From Amanita rubescens (Eukaryota > Basidiomycota > Agaricomycetes > Agaricales > Amanitaceae), in NCBI GenBank assembly GCA_015039365.1, contig WION01000234.1:1-64000 (forward strand): 64,000 bases of DNA, given 5' to 3'. Below the pieces are notes generated by a model. That model was not told the DNA's origin and made no database searches. It worked only from the letters and a program-made list of their open reading frames with translations. Every line of letters begins with the position of its first letter. Position 1 is the first letter of the stretch. The position numbers were made by a program, and so were the translations under genes. Shown here one piece after another: positions 11,184-21,364 of the stretch.

Positions 11184-12000
11184 TTTAAATGTAAGGTCTT
11201 CAGGCGACCCTGTGGCACTGGCAGCCGTGGTCAACTGCAAACAGTCATTCCTCCGACTCCCGACTGCCAACGGACAGTACTGGAGCGCGCCCGAATGTGG
11301 AGGAAGGTGCTTAGTACGTAGTAAGGATGGTCTAAAGATGATTTCGAATGTTTTAGAGTGCGATTCTACCTTCAAAACTGGTCACGGAGAGTGTTCCACT
11401 GTCCAGAGTCCCAAAGGGCTTGATTGCCGAAGGCCTGAAACCCTTGATGGTAATTGCTAGTAAATTGCCGAAAGATGCGTCTTACAGTCATTTTTATCTT
11501 GCCAAGGTTTTGTGTCAAATGCTGCAAAAGTGACGAAAGTATGATCAAATGCCAGTTGTGATAATCAGAGAAAAGCCGTACAGACCGGCGAAAATGGGCT
11601 ACGACTTAAACATACTGGATGCTGGGTTTGAACCATCTGAGCTTGAATAATTCGCCAAGATCCCATCGCATGGAAACCGAATTCTGTCCTGCCGTTACCA
11701 AAACAGGCTGCAGATTTTTTCTTAAATTGCAGCTGCACTATTAGGAGTTGGGCGGTCCATGCCAGCGGAATTGTATAACGCCACTGTGTGGCACTCATCC
11801 GGGGCCAAAAGTAACTCCAAGCAACAGCTCAGATGCGGAAACGCGAGCTGCGGCTCAATGTTCTATGATGTGATGATCGATCAGCATTATTCACGATTTC
11901 TACAAATCATCATCGTTTGCTTACTGGCGGGTAGCTTGCTCGACCACATGGGCCGCCAAGCCGAGGCCGAACGGCTTCGCAGACCGTACGATTCTGAATT
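11184..12000. other. Intergenic stretch, no gene recognised
   Basis: Short frames only. It contains one copy of a 56-bp dispersed repeat at 11888-11943 that recurs at 20779-20834 in the same orientation. Nothing else could be supported. Confidence 0.4.
11888..11943 (+). repeat. Dispersed 56-bp repeat, copy 1
   Basis: The sequence from ATTCACGATTTCTACAAATC through TAGCTTGCTC matches 20779-20834 with a single base change. The flanks differ on both sides. Confidence 0.8.
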
Positions 12001-12034
12001 CATTCTGAACTTTCCACGGTGAAACTATATGACG

Positions 12035-12115
12035 GTATCGATCCAGCGTGAACTATCGTGATCCAGCGTGAACCGCCGTGATCCAGCGTGGCGCGCGTGG
12101 ACTGCCGTGAGCCTC
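12035..12115 (+). repeat. GTGATCCAGCGTG short tandem cluster
   Basis: GATCCAGCGTG occurs three times (about 12040, 12060 and 12080), interleaved with AACCGCCGTG and GACTGCCGTG variants. A related cluster in inverted form (CACGGCGGTTCACG, CGTGATC, CCACGCC) lies at 13025-13145. The paired layout over about 1.1 kb suggests subterminal repeats of a small DNA element. Confidence 0.55.
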
Positions 12116-13024
12116 GTTTCTACTCTCACTGCTCACTCCAGTTGATTGGGACAATGACGACGTGTACGGGTGGGAGTGTGCAGATTTGGGTGACGAGTAA
12201 TCTTTGGTGGAGTGGTGGGGCTTCATGTGGTGACTGATAGTGGGAGGGTCCAAAGGTGGGGATGCTCAAGGGGCTGTATTGGAAGAGGTGTAGGTCTAGG
12301 GTGACAGTAGCATATATTACGTGAAAAGTACATGAATGGCAATGCGTCAATTTGACCTGACATGATTATTTCAAAAAGGAACAAAAGTTGTCCATGTTCG
12401 AAAACATACCTCAACTTCTTCGTCTAACCACTTCGTCTACCCTTTACGAGACCAACTGGCACCGAGCAGGACGAGCATTAGTCGTAAAACACTTAATCCG
12501 CTTAATGCAGCGTTGCTGGACGCAGGTGACCTTGTTCATCATTGTCTGTAATAACTCGAATCAGGGTGCCTACTTGGACGAAATGCAGTTGTAACCGACT
12601 GCTTTTAGATCTGCCGAAGAATATGCTGGTATTGGGTGGACCCTTGAGTGTAATGAGGCGGGAACTGTGGGCCAGGATAGTAGATATTGAACGAGCTTGG
12701 CCGAAGCGAGAAGGATGAAAGATACGTACGCTCACGGCTTCGAAAACATTGCTACGCACTCATTGATGCGACCTGCGTGGTGAGAGTTCTGGAGAGCCAA
12801 TCTTCACATTGGGGACCCGGATTCCTCTTCGGGGAAAAGACGAGATTGGCGAGTATTACCAGCGTGGTGATCTGTGAGACCTGTGAGACGCGCTAGTGGC
12901 ATTCCCCGCCTTGACCCCCACGAAGGACACCATCCCCGGCTCACGGGGTCAATAAATACTGTCGATGACGAGCGCTTGAGCCGTCAGACTAGCGGGCGCA
13001 ACAGAACGGGAGCGTTACGTCAGC
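12116..13024. other. Spacer between two inverted repeat clusters
   Basis: Only short, low-quality frames on both strands and no recognised protein. It may be the body of a non-autonomous element bounded by the clusters at 12035 and 13025. Confidence 0.3.
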
Positions 13025-13145
13025 CGATCGTGATCGGTTCACGTTCACACGTTGGGCATGCTGACGAATCACGATGATTCATGCCGTGACACGGTAATCC
13101 ACGCCAGGACACGGCGGTTCACGATGAACGGCCGTGATCACTCTC
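13025..13145 (-). repeat. Inverted CACGGCGGTTCACG / CGTGATC cluster
   Basis: Contains GATCGTGATCGGTTCACG, CCGTGACACGG, CCACGCCAGGACACGGCGG and CGGCCGTGATCAC. CACGGCGGTTCACG is the inverse of CGTGAACCGCCGTG at 12068. It is locally rich in hairpins. Confidence 0.5.
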
Positions 13146-13589
13146 AAATTTCTACATACAACTGGATTTTGTCCGATACGGTAAGTCATAAAACTCGTTT
13201 AGTCGGCCTATGGAAGCTTATACTATTCAAGACTCTGTAACGAAGAGTACTACTGGCAGAGGCGGACTGTTGAACGTTGAGGTGAGAATTAAGTCCGACA
13301 TCGTCATTTTTTTCTTTCAAACGTGGCTCGGAATCGCCCAACTTGAGTGCCGGTTTTCTGTCTCGTAATCATGATGCGTATGTACCGTACTGCTTTGCTC
13401 TAAAGACTCAATACCAATCTACTCATTAACGTTTAACCTTCGCCTTACGCAATCTGAAATATCAGGTCCCCCTGAAGGTGAAATTTGTTGTGGCAGACGA
13501 ATTTATATGAGGATTGCTGCGTACGTAGAGGGTGAAGCGGAACTGTGGATTCTGTACTGCACGCATTCCACCCGGATGACCGACTCGAC

Positions 13590-14128
13590 CTAATAATCAA
13601 TCTCCATCATGATATCGATGTCAGCCCCTGCCTCCATCTCCAAGTCCACATCCATTGGGGCCTCAACTCCAGGACTAACGAGTTGAACTTCAGGTTGTTT
13701 GCGGGATGGTCTACCAAAGACATGATTAGTAGGTCTCAAAGAGAAAGGTTCACTGGCAACATGCCGAACAATGTAGGATCTGCGGGAGAAAATTCAATGA
13801 GAGCACACTGATTGCAACCGTCAACGAACATGACATACCGCACAGGAGTCGGTGACAGTCCTGTCAAACCATCCTTAATCCCACAATTACCGCCAGTAAC
13901 GTTCTCTTGTGTGATTCTCTCGTTCTTGAACACTGCTGATCTTGGTTTGATTTTGCTATTGAAAATGTGGACCAGTTCTTTCTTTGAGTAGCGAGTGGGG
14001 TATTTTACTTTATGATAAAGAAGGATGCCGAGCATTTGAGGGACGGTTAGAGAGGTGGGGTCAAAATCAGCATCTAGATACTGTCCTAGGCTGATGATCT
14101 GCGAGGTCGTTCGTCGGCTCGGAGGCAT
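13590..14128 (-). CDS. Short HeH/LEM-type (Src1/Heh-like) protein, 159 aa
   Basis: Two phase-consistent exons (14128-13839 and 13779-13590, 59-nt intron). After MPPSRRTTSQ the segment YLDADFDPTSLTVPQMLGIL, then HKVKYPTRYSKKELVHIFN, matches the HeH fold near the N-terminus of fungal Src1/Heh inner-nuclear-membrane proteins, which contacts chromatin. The rest is unlike Src1. The acidic, Met/Asp-rich C-terminus ends IDIMMEIDY, with no transmembrane segment and no MAN1/Src1 C-terminal domain, whereas family members are several hundred residues long with membrane anchors. Upstream at 14259 lies a CACGTG-centred motif shared with 17939. It is either a stand-alone HeH protein or a truncated duplicate, and the frame is intact. 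Confidence 0.7.
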
Positions 14129-14815
14129 GGTGCCAATCGAGCCCCGCTCGGCCATATAAATACTGTTCAGGGGATGTGCTGCAGATTGTAGTTCGTCGAG
14201 GCATGATTCTAATAAATTTCTTTTTTTGCTCTGGCATGCAATTTTGGCGGACTCGGACACGTGAAAGCGGAATTATCCGAGACTCTGCCGCGTGCTGGAA
14301 CGGTATAGTATCATATTGATTCTTTTGGAAACTACTGATCCCTGCCACCATAACGTCGCTATGGTTGTTGAAGGCGCAACGCACCATCGCTTGAAAGCTA
14401 AAACGTGGTGACTATGCGCGAATCATTCGAAAGCATGGTTGAGTCCGAGCTGCACTTGGCTGGAAAGGAGCAACCTCTGCGCCGCGCCAGAGAACTTATC
14501 TTCGCTTTTACTTGATCGTCGGAGTCGAAGAGGCCTCCCCAAATTGAGCTTTGCGTGGTTCGAACAAATGCACAACACTAGATCAGGGCCTATCGTCGCA
14601 AGAGAACGGATAGCTGGGCCGCACCTTGCAAAGTTTACCGAGATCGCAAGGTATCTTGATTGCATCTGGCGCTAGACTCATCAAGTAACTGTTGCAGATG
14701 GTCCTCCTAGCTGCCTCAAGGCCGGCATTCTGACGACCCTTGCAGCCAGCATGTGATCAATGCGCTATCGGTCCTTCAACGTGACCGAATCCTTTAGGGT
14801 GGCCACCACCACCAC
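14129..14815. other. Intergenic region between divergent genes
   Basis: It separates the minus-strand HeH gene from the plus-strand 871-aa gene, and no coding frame is convincing. The motif at 14259-14283 (ACACGTGAAAGCGGAA then ATCCGA) is the only notable signal. Confidence 0.4.
14259..14283 (+). promoter_or_regulatory. CACGTG-containing motif shared with 17939
   Basis: ACACGTGAAAGCGGAA, two variable bases, then ATCCGA occurs here and at 17939-17963. Each lies 5' of a gene start (the HeH gene at 14128 on minus, the 207-aa gene at 18299 on plus). It could be a transcription-factor site (E-box core) or a relic of a shared element. Confidence 0.35.
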
Positions 14816-17800
14816 ATGTCTGGAACCACCGGAACGATCTTTGTCGACCTTTTGGCGCACGCAGGAACAAAGAGAAAGGCATACCCTACAGCCGCCACAA
14901 AACCCCCCAAAAAGAGAGCGAAGTTATACGGGGCGGCTGAGGTAGTTCCTAAGCGCAGGCCTCGCAGAGCATTTTCAAAGGTAAGATGTTTTTGCTTTCA
15001 TCTTAGCAAATGGTTGAAAAACCACATATAGTATATATCAGACGATTCAAGCCGCGTAAGGTTGGCCTCTGCTGCTATCGGCGGTATCTAATTATAACGG
15101 TCCGCAGCCGACAGATCCTGTCCCAGCGTGGAAGGAAATTCTCGCTGAGGCTAGCATCCCATCCGCCCAAGTCGCTCCTCAACCAGAATCGCCATCAGTT
15201 TGTGCTATCCCCCCGGCTTATGGATGACATTGCTGACTTCAACATGCAGATGGCTCGCTACCAACAGTCAGCCGGAAACCCAAGTTCCTCTACTCCGCAG
15301 GCGCCGGGAGCATCGACTAGGTCTGGGACACTTCAACCTACTACCAGAAAGACAAAGGTAAAGAATACATCGTCTGTAGCTGCAGCAGGCCACTCAATGT
15401 GATATTTAGCCACCAGTAGGATCGGCATATCCCAACACGAAGGCAGCTTTCCGCATACCTAATTACCACCACGACCCCGGCTCAGCATCTCTGAGCGCCC
15501 GCAACCCATCGAGGTCTTTATCTGCCTTTTCGAACAACAGGCCGCGCCGCCGTCCCGGAAGAGAAGGCGGATCTCAGTTAACAAGCAGCAGCTCGGATTC
15601 CAATAGCACTGCGTACTTCTCACAGGCGGATGCTAGCGGTACAGACGGGGCGGAGATGCAAGTTGACGCGCAGCCGGAAGAACTTGGCGAATATGCGCAA
15701 ATGCTCATCGAAGGCCAGAATGTCGAAGTGCGTGCTAATGTTATGAATGATGGTCCATGCATTCCTAACTTTGAGGCGCAGGGTAACAGCAGTAGTCTGC
15801 TTAGTGCAGGTCTTGCAAACCCTTTGGAGTCTTCAGGAGAAACGACACCCAAGGCACAAAATCTTCCCATCAGTTGCGCCGCTCCAAGAGAAACGGCAGG
15901 AGAGACGACGCCTAAGGCACAAAACCTTCCCATCAATTGCGCTGCTCCAAGAGAAACGGCAGAAGAGACGACACCCAAGGCGCAAAACCTTCCCATTAAC
16001 TGCACCAGTTCTCCATCAGTACTCCCAAACAACTACATATACGCTCCTCTCGATATTCTATCTTTCACACCACTTTCTACGCCGCAACTCCCACAAATTT
16101 CCTTTGTCTCTCCACCCCCACCAAGCTTCGTGTCTCCATCATCGGCTCAATCGCCATCTTCTGGCTTTCTACCTTCGCATCCCGATGCGTCTGCGTCTCT
16201 GCTTTCTAGCTCCCCAGCACCGGTTGATCATTTGATTGCCGGCGCTATCGAACACTCTCCATTGCCAGCTTCCGCTCTCGGGACTGCAGATAAGGGAAAG
16301 CAAACAGCTACTTCAAAGGAGTTTGTGGTAAGTATACCTCTACCTGACTTGTCTGGGCGATTAAACCAATTTATTGTCTTTCAAGAATGGCCGAAAGCGG
16401 CCAATGTCGCCTTCAGGCTCTTTTTCCTATCAAAACCGGCCCAAAGCACCTGTCCCAGGTACCTCGCAACCGCAAGTTGCACTCCCTACCTTTCTTGAAG
16501 TTAATAGCGAAGCAAGTACTTTACATTACCAATTCAATGAGGATGCCGTGGCCCCCCCTCAGGCTAAGGTTAGTCACCCTTGATATTGATGATTCTATCA
16601 GATGCCTAATTTTCTCTCCGCAATCAGCCGCCCGCTGCGGATGGCTTCCACGGCCCCTTAATCAAGCTGATGACCAGCGGTTTTAACATGATGGGGGAAG
16701 CACTACTTTCAAGCCAAGATGGCGTCCGGCAGCTGCTCGGCCAATTATGCGCAAATCAAGACAAGCTCATCAATGCGGCGGAAAAATTAAAGGAATCAAT
16801 GCAGGGTGCCAATTCAAGGCACGATGCACCTGCAACGGCCCATCGGAAGTCTCGATCCCGACGTTCCCAGCGCATTTCCGCATTGGATGAGTTCAGTGGC
16901 CACCCTAAATGGCTTTATTTTAAGGTCTGTCGGTAGCTCACTCGTGCTCGTCAAATTCACCAAATGTTGTTTTAGGAGTGTATCCGGAAGCATTTTAAGC
17001 ATCTTCTTGGCATTGAAAAACTGGATGAAAGCTTGCGGAAATATGGTCGCCTGTCGGAAGATGAAAAAGAAGCATTTTATCCCCAGGAGGCCGATTACCC
17101 AACGATAACTGCGGAACATTTCAGATACGATTTCTCTGAGTCGGTGCAACACCCATTTAATCAAGAAGCTCAGGATGTCTACGTGGAGGATTTCTTGCAG
17201 GCTGTTAATGGGCGAGGGTGGTATTCAACTCAGGTCATACCCGACGAATTTCTCGAGTATAGAGTCGTCCTTGAAGCCCTAAACTCTCATTTGAAGCACG
17301 TGTATGCAATGTATCGCGAAGTAAAATCTAAGAAACGAAAGGAACTATGGAACACGAGGGTCGGGCGGTCGGCAAGGAACTCGAGAAAAGGATCGGTAGG
17401 ACCAACCTTTTCCGAGTTTTCCCTTGACTAACGGGCATTAATAGCTATATGACGAGCGCTATGCGGTAGTCATGAAGGACTATTGTCTGTCAGCACACCG
17501 AGACCTTATGGAAAAACTGGGAAGGCAGGGCATTAGCTCGGACGAAAGCGATTACAATCAGAAACCGCCAGTGTTTTATCGGATATCGCCCGTTTGGCGC
17601 AGCATGGAGCTGCATGATTTCATGTGGCAACTGGATGGGATGGCGGCTCAGGATAACGCCCAATCTATTGGTCGGCGCCGCAGGGGCAGAAATCAGAGGA
17701 CTCGCCAACGTTTGCGCACCGACAGAATCAACGGGGAAAGCAGCGCACCAATCGGCCTACCTCGGAACTGTTATGACGGGGCGTGGCTGAATACTTTGTC

Positions 17801-17879
17801 GCGCCGGCAGTTGGCTGAGTTAGAAATGACGCCAAACCATGATTTCAGCATCATGGAGGAGTTGGGACGGTTGAATTAA
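14816..17879 (+). CDS. Lineage-specific protein, 8 exons, 871 aa
   Basis: Exons are 14816-14980, 15108-15197, 15250-15357, 15410-16327, 16386-16568, 16628-16924, 16976-17395 and 17445-17879. All junctions are phase 0 and the sum is 872 codons with stop. The N-terminal half is basic then Ser/Pro/Gln-rich and disordered, with a three-fold repeat at 15835-16010. The C-terminal half is helical and charged (KHFKHLLGIEKLDESLRKY, then DYCLSAHRDLMEKLGRQGIS, SSDESD, PVWRSMELHDFMWQLD) and ends with an RNLP/YDGAWL-type motif (LPRNCYDGAWL). This C-terminal block is familiar from many uncharacterised Agaricomycete proteins, often in repeat-rich regions. Function is unknown, and the first two exons are the least certain because intron 1 (127 nt) is long for this genome. 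Confidence 0.6.
15835..16010 (+). repeat. Coding tandem repeat, about 63-bp unit, 3 copies
   Basis: The peptide ETTPKAQNLPI.C, followed by AAPRETA, is repeated three times in frame inside exon 4 of the 871-aa gene. The units differ by a few bases, so length variation would keep the frame. Confidence 0.85.
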
Positions 17880-17938
17880 GATCTTTGTTTTAGATCTTGT
17901 AACATCATAATCATAAATAGTAATATGTGCTCATCTAG

Positions 17939-17963
17939 TACACGTGAAAGCGGAAACATCCGA
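17939..17963 (+). promoter_or_regulatory. CACGTG-containing motif shared with 14259
   Basis: Second copy of ACACGTGAAAGCGGAA..ATCCGA, 60 bp after the stop of the 871-aa gene and about 340 bp before the next start. Confidence 0.35.
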
Positions 17964-18298
17964 AATCCTCTGCAACCATCATTGCCACCAAAGCAGCCTT
18001 ACGTCGCATAAAAGACAAGATGTACAGGGTTCGCTATTCAGCATTCGACCATCATAATCGGTTGTGATGCTCCCAACAACCAGAAATCATCGCAGGGTGC
18101 AGGTTTACGAGGGCCCTTTTGTGCAGCATCGCGAGCATTGCCATTCTCAGCCAGACGTTTGCATCTCTTCTCCACTCCCGCGCAAGGCTTTCTGATACGA
18201 GTTACCAGACCCGTCTCATCCACTCGCAACGCTTCCCCACTACATTGAATGATTCTCTTTCTGTTCCGCGCTCATCCACACCGGAACCGACTCATAAT

Positions 18299-19076
18299 AT
18301 GGACGTGAGTACTCCCCCCAGAACGCTGGCTTTCCTAGTTTCACGCAATTTGTCCAGCGCGGCTCCTCTGTTGTGCATGTGGTTTACCCGATTTCAACCA
18401 GGCGCCAAATGGTCTGTACATCTTATCGTTCCCAGTTTCTCGAACTCACATCCACCAGGCCAGTGCTGCACCGGCACCGAACTTGAATGGGCACTCAAGT
18501 TGTAAAAGCGTCACCCCGATGCAAATTGAAGAAGGCGCAAATCGTGGCCCATCGACCCCACCCCCCAATGATCCGACCGAGCCCAACGCCATCGAATCAG
18601 GGTCTGATTCCTCCAGCAAGGGCCATCTCTCGGCCCGGGACCGCCCGCAAAGCTTAGCCGCAGAAGGAAGCAAGAGTACCAGTTCACCAGCACCACCTGT
18701 TCCTGAGCCCGCTTCTGGTGTCGCCGGCTCAGGACTTTCCTCCTCCAGTGGGGACCACGTTTCACCGCGGCAGGAACGAAAGATTCGCGGGCAGAACGAC
18801 GTCTATTATGGGTGGTTTATCTCCACCGGTTCAAGGCCTATTGACCAGCCAGTTGTCGGCGCAGGTGCTGCTCAGGAATCCGACGTATTCGTCCACGTCC
18901 ACGACTTTGGAAGGCAGATCTGGCTTAGGAGCCCAAGTAGTGCATGGCTGCCGATCCAATGCGGACACCAACATCCCCTTCTCGCCACCCATCGGTTTAT
19001 CCTGAATGCAAATGGGGAACCTCGCTGGGTAACTCGGCAAACAATGGTCACATATGCTTCTCGGGAGAAGGATTAG
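18299..19076 (+). CDS. Hypothetical protein, about 207 aa
   Basis: The main exon 18459-19076 is open from a good acceptor (CCACCAG). The only in-frame ATG upstream is a two-codon first exon ATGGAC at 18299 with a GTGAGT donor and a 154-nt intron, so this start is provisional. The protein is Ser/Pro-rich and disordered up to about residue 105. It then has a compact basic/aromatic domain (QNDVYYGWF, SDVFVHVHDFGRQIWLRS, WLPIQCGHQHPL, LNANGEPRWVTRQ). Similar C-terminal blocks occur in uncharacterised Agaricomycete proteins. No enzymatic motif is seen. Confidence 0.45.
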
Positions 19077-19360
19077 CAGCGCTGGCATCCCCATCACGGC
19101 TGTTTTGTGCATGATGTAACCATTCTGTCTAAATAATGTGTACTGCGAGCAATTCATGTATTTTCTCGGATGTATTCCAACAATCAGTTAACCGCGATGC
19201 AGCAGTGCCCGAAAGTTGCCATTGTACCCCGACTCAGCAAACGATTAACTTGAGGTCTGAGTCTTTGATGGACAATTCTCGCAGGCATTGCACGGCAGAA
19301 TGTGAAAGGACATCATTGATCAGAGTCTTACCCTGAGCCTCGTTGCTTCCGTCGCTCGAC

Positions 19361-20697
19361 ATGACTTGTATCGATGACAATCCGCTGTCTCTCGTATTTC
19401 AAGGTCACTGTCGCCCTATTAACTGCGCCAAGTTCTCTCCTGACTGCAGTCTGATTGCCACAGGAGGTAAGCGATTGCCCGATATGCCTTGAATAATGCT
19501 GAAATTTTTCTCGAAGGCGACGATGGGGACATATATGTCTGGTCATTGGCGAGACGGGAGTTAGACTGCAGAATAAGCGCAGACCAAGGGCCTATTGCCA
19601 CACTGGATTGGATCAACAACCCCTGCGCTTTCGGCAGGCACTACCTTATCTCGGCAGGGGCAGACGGAGCACTGAAATTATGGATAAAGGGAGAGAGTCG
19701 CGTGCGGTTTCCATCCTGTATCCTCCCAGTGGTTCAAGCTGATCCGGCATGTTTTGCAGGTAAAAGGCTTTGCATTCGTAGCATCGCACCAGTTGTTCGA
19801 TGGGCAAGTAGAGAGCATTGATTTGCACCGAAATCTTTTGGCTGCGGTCGGCAGTGGAAGGGTTGCCCTGCTTGAGCTTGTTCTAGATGCTCTACGTGAG
19901 TAGCTACTTATGATAAATAGAATATTTATGTTAATTCAATCCACAGCGCCGTTCAGACATGTTATCACGGATCCCGAATTTCAACCGGGGACTTCGAGGA
20001 TGCCGGCCCTTGCTAGAAGTGTCCACTTTTTTCAAGATGGGCAATCGGTCATGGTCAATTACCTGGACGCGAGGGTTATGTTAGTTTGAAAGTCACATTG
20101 GGCACATACTCACAGCAGTCACAGCGCGGCATGGAATATTGCTCCCTGGAGATTGATGTGGAAGTATCGCATAGCGACGCGCATGTAAGCATTTTTGGCC
20201 TGAATCATAAAACGATGTTCAATGACTTGTGCAGCGGGAATACAGCATGGGACGACGAAACTCGAACACTTCTAGTTTGGAATCTAAATGATGGAATCAG
20301 TGTGTACCGCATCGATGATGGCCCACCAGTTCTCATTACAAAGCTTGAGATGACGATACGCAGGAACTTCCCAGTCCAAGTCACGTTTGGACCAAACGCA
20401 TGCTTAGCCATCTCAGGGAGCGACAATGGGCATATTTATACATGGGACCTACACACTCGCAAGCTGGTGCAAGTTCTGCAACACTGTGAGGATGAGGTGG
20501 CCGTCCAGACTATCTCAGTAAGCAATTTGAATTCGATCGATGATGAACGAAATTGCTCACCAGTGACTAAACTGCAAATCTTGCAGTTTGCTTGTGCAGG
20601 ATATGGCCGCTATTTGATTGCAAGTGCCTCATCTGAGCACAATGGAAAGGAACAGACGATAGTTATCTGGACTTCTGTGCGACCCATTGTCCCCTGA
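19361..20697 (+). CDS. WD40-repeat protein
   Basis: Exon 1 is 19361-19466 (MTCIDDNPLSLVFQGHCRPIN, then CAKFSPD, then IATGG) and continues after a 50-nt intron at 19517 with DDGDIYVWSLA, a classic WD40 blade. Further blades are LISAGADGALKLWIKG, LLAAVGSGRVALLEL, LLVWNLNDGISVY and LAISGSDNGHIYTWDL. The tail reads YLIASASSEHNGKEQTIVIW before the stop. Introns at 19906-19946 and 20520-20585 are clear, but those around 19700-19760 and 20078-20120 could not be resolved, so the middle may be damaged. WD40 propellers act as protein scaffolds, and no partner is indicated. The 5' flank and exon 1 are duplicated, inverted, at 8883-9075. Confidence 0.6.
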
Positions 20698-20778
20698 TTC
20701 ATGGATGAGTCTGATTGCAGCTTAGTCTTACCGGCAACCTTCGGAAGAAAACAGAAGTACGACAAGCGTCAATCTCTC

Positions 20779-20834
20779 CTATTCACGATTTCTACAAATC
20801 ATCATTGTTTGCTTACTGGCGGGTAGCTTGCTCA
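20779..20834 (+). repeat. Dispersed 56-bp repeat, copy 2
   Basis: Same sequence as 11888-11943 with one base change. It sits 80 bp after the WD40 gene stop. Confidence 0.8.
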
Positions 20835-20839
20835 CAGTG

Positions 20840-21364
20840 ATCGTTTACTACCGATATTTTTAAATGAAATAAACTCGATTTGGAGATGCGTGCGCCGTGC
20901 GAGACATTCTATAATTCTAATGACTACACACCACCTAAGGACAGAGTCGACTTGAAGGGCCATCATGGGCGGAGCGAATTCACCGAAACGGTGCGGCCGT
21001 AGCCTAGTTAGTCGCAGAATCTCTGACCTATTGAGAATCTTCGTGATTACGGCTGATTGTGCATTACATAATCTAGTTTCCTGCTGCTCCCGCCGCTCGA
21101 TGCTCACCGTGGGTGGGACGCTAACCGGATCCACAGCCTCCTTGTCCAGATGCTATGTCGTGGCCACTGGTGGTGAGGGTGTTGAATCCAAAACAACGGT
21201 GGCCGCTCAACGGTCAAAACCAGGCAAGTCATCCGACTTAACAGCCTAACCTAATTGTCTTCTATTTCTCTAACAGCGGATCCCATTCAATTTGGAAAAC
21301 AAAATGACTTGTTCGGATGGACGGCGTTTCGTCCTGTACTCTCATCTCACTCCCATCTAATACT
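20840..21364. other. Intergenic, no gene recognised
   Basis: Short frames of low quality. It lies upstream of the multi-exon gene that begins at 21365 and nothing specific was found. Confidence 0.35.

Noticed and set aside
11183..11375. Extending the F-box protein to 629 aa
   Set aside because: The added part has only a TTG at its start and no ATG.
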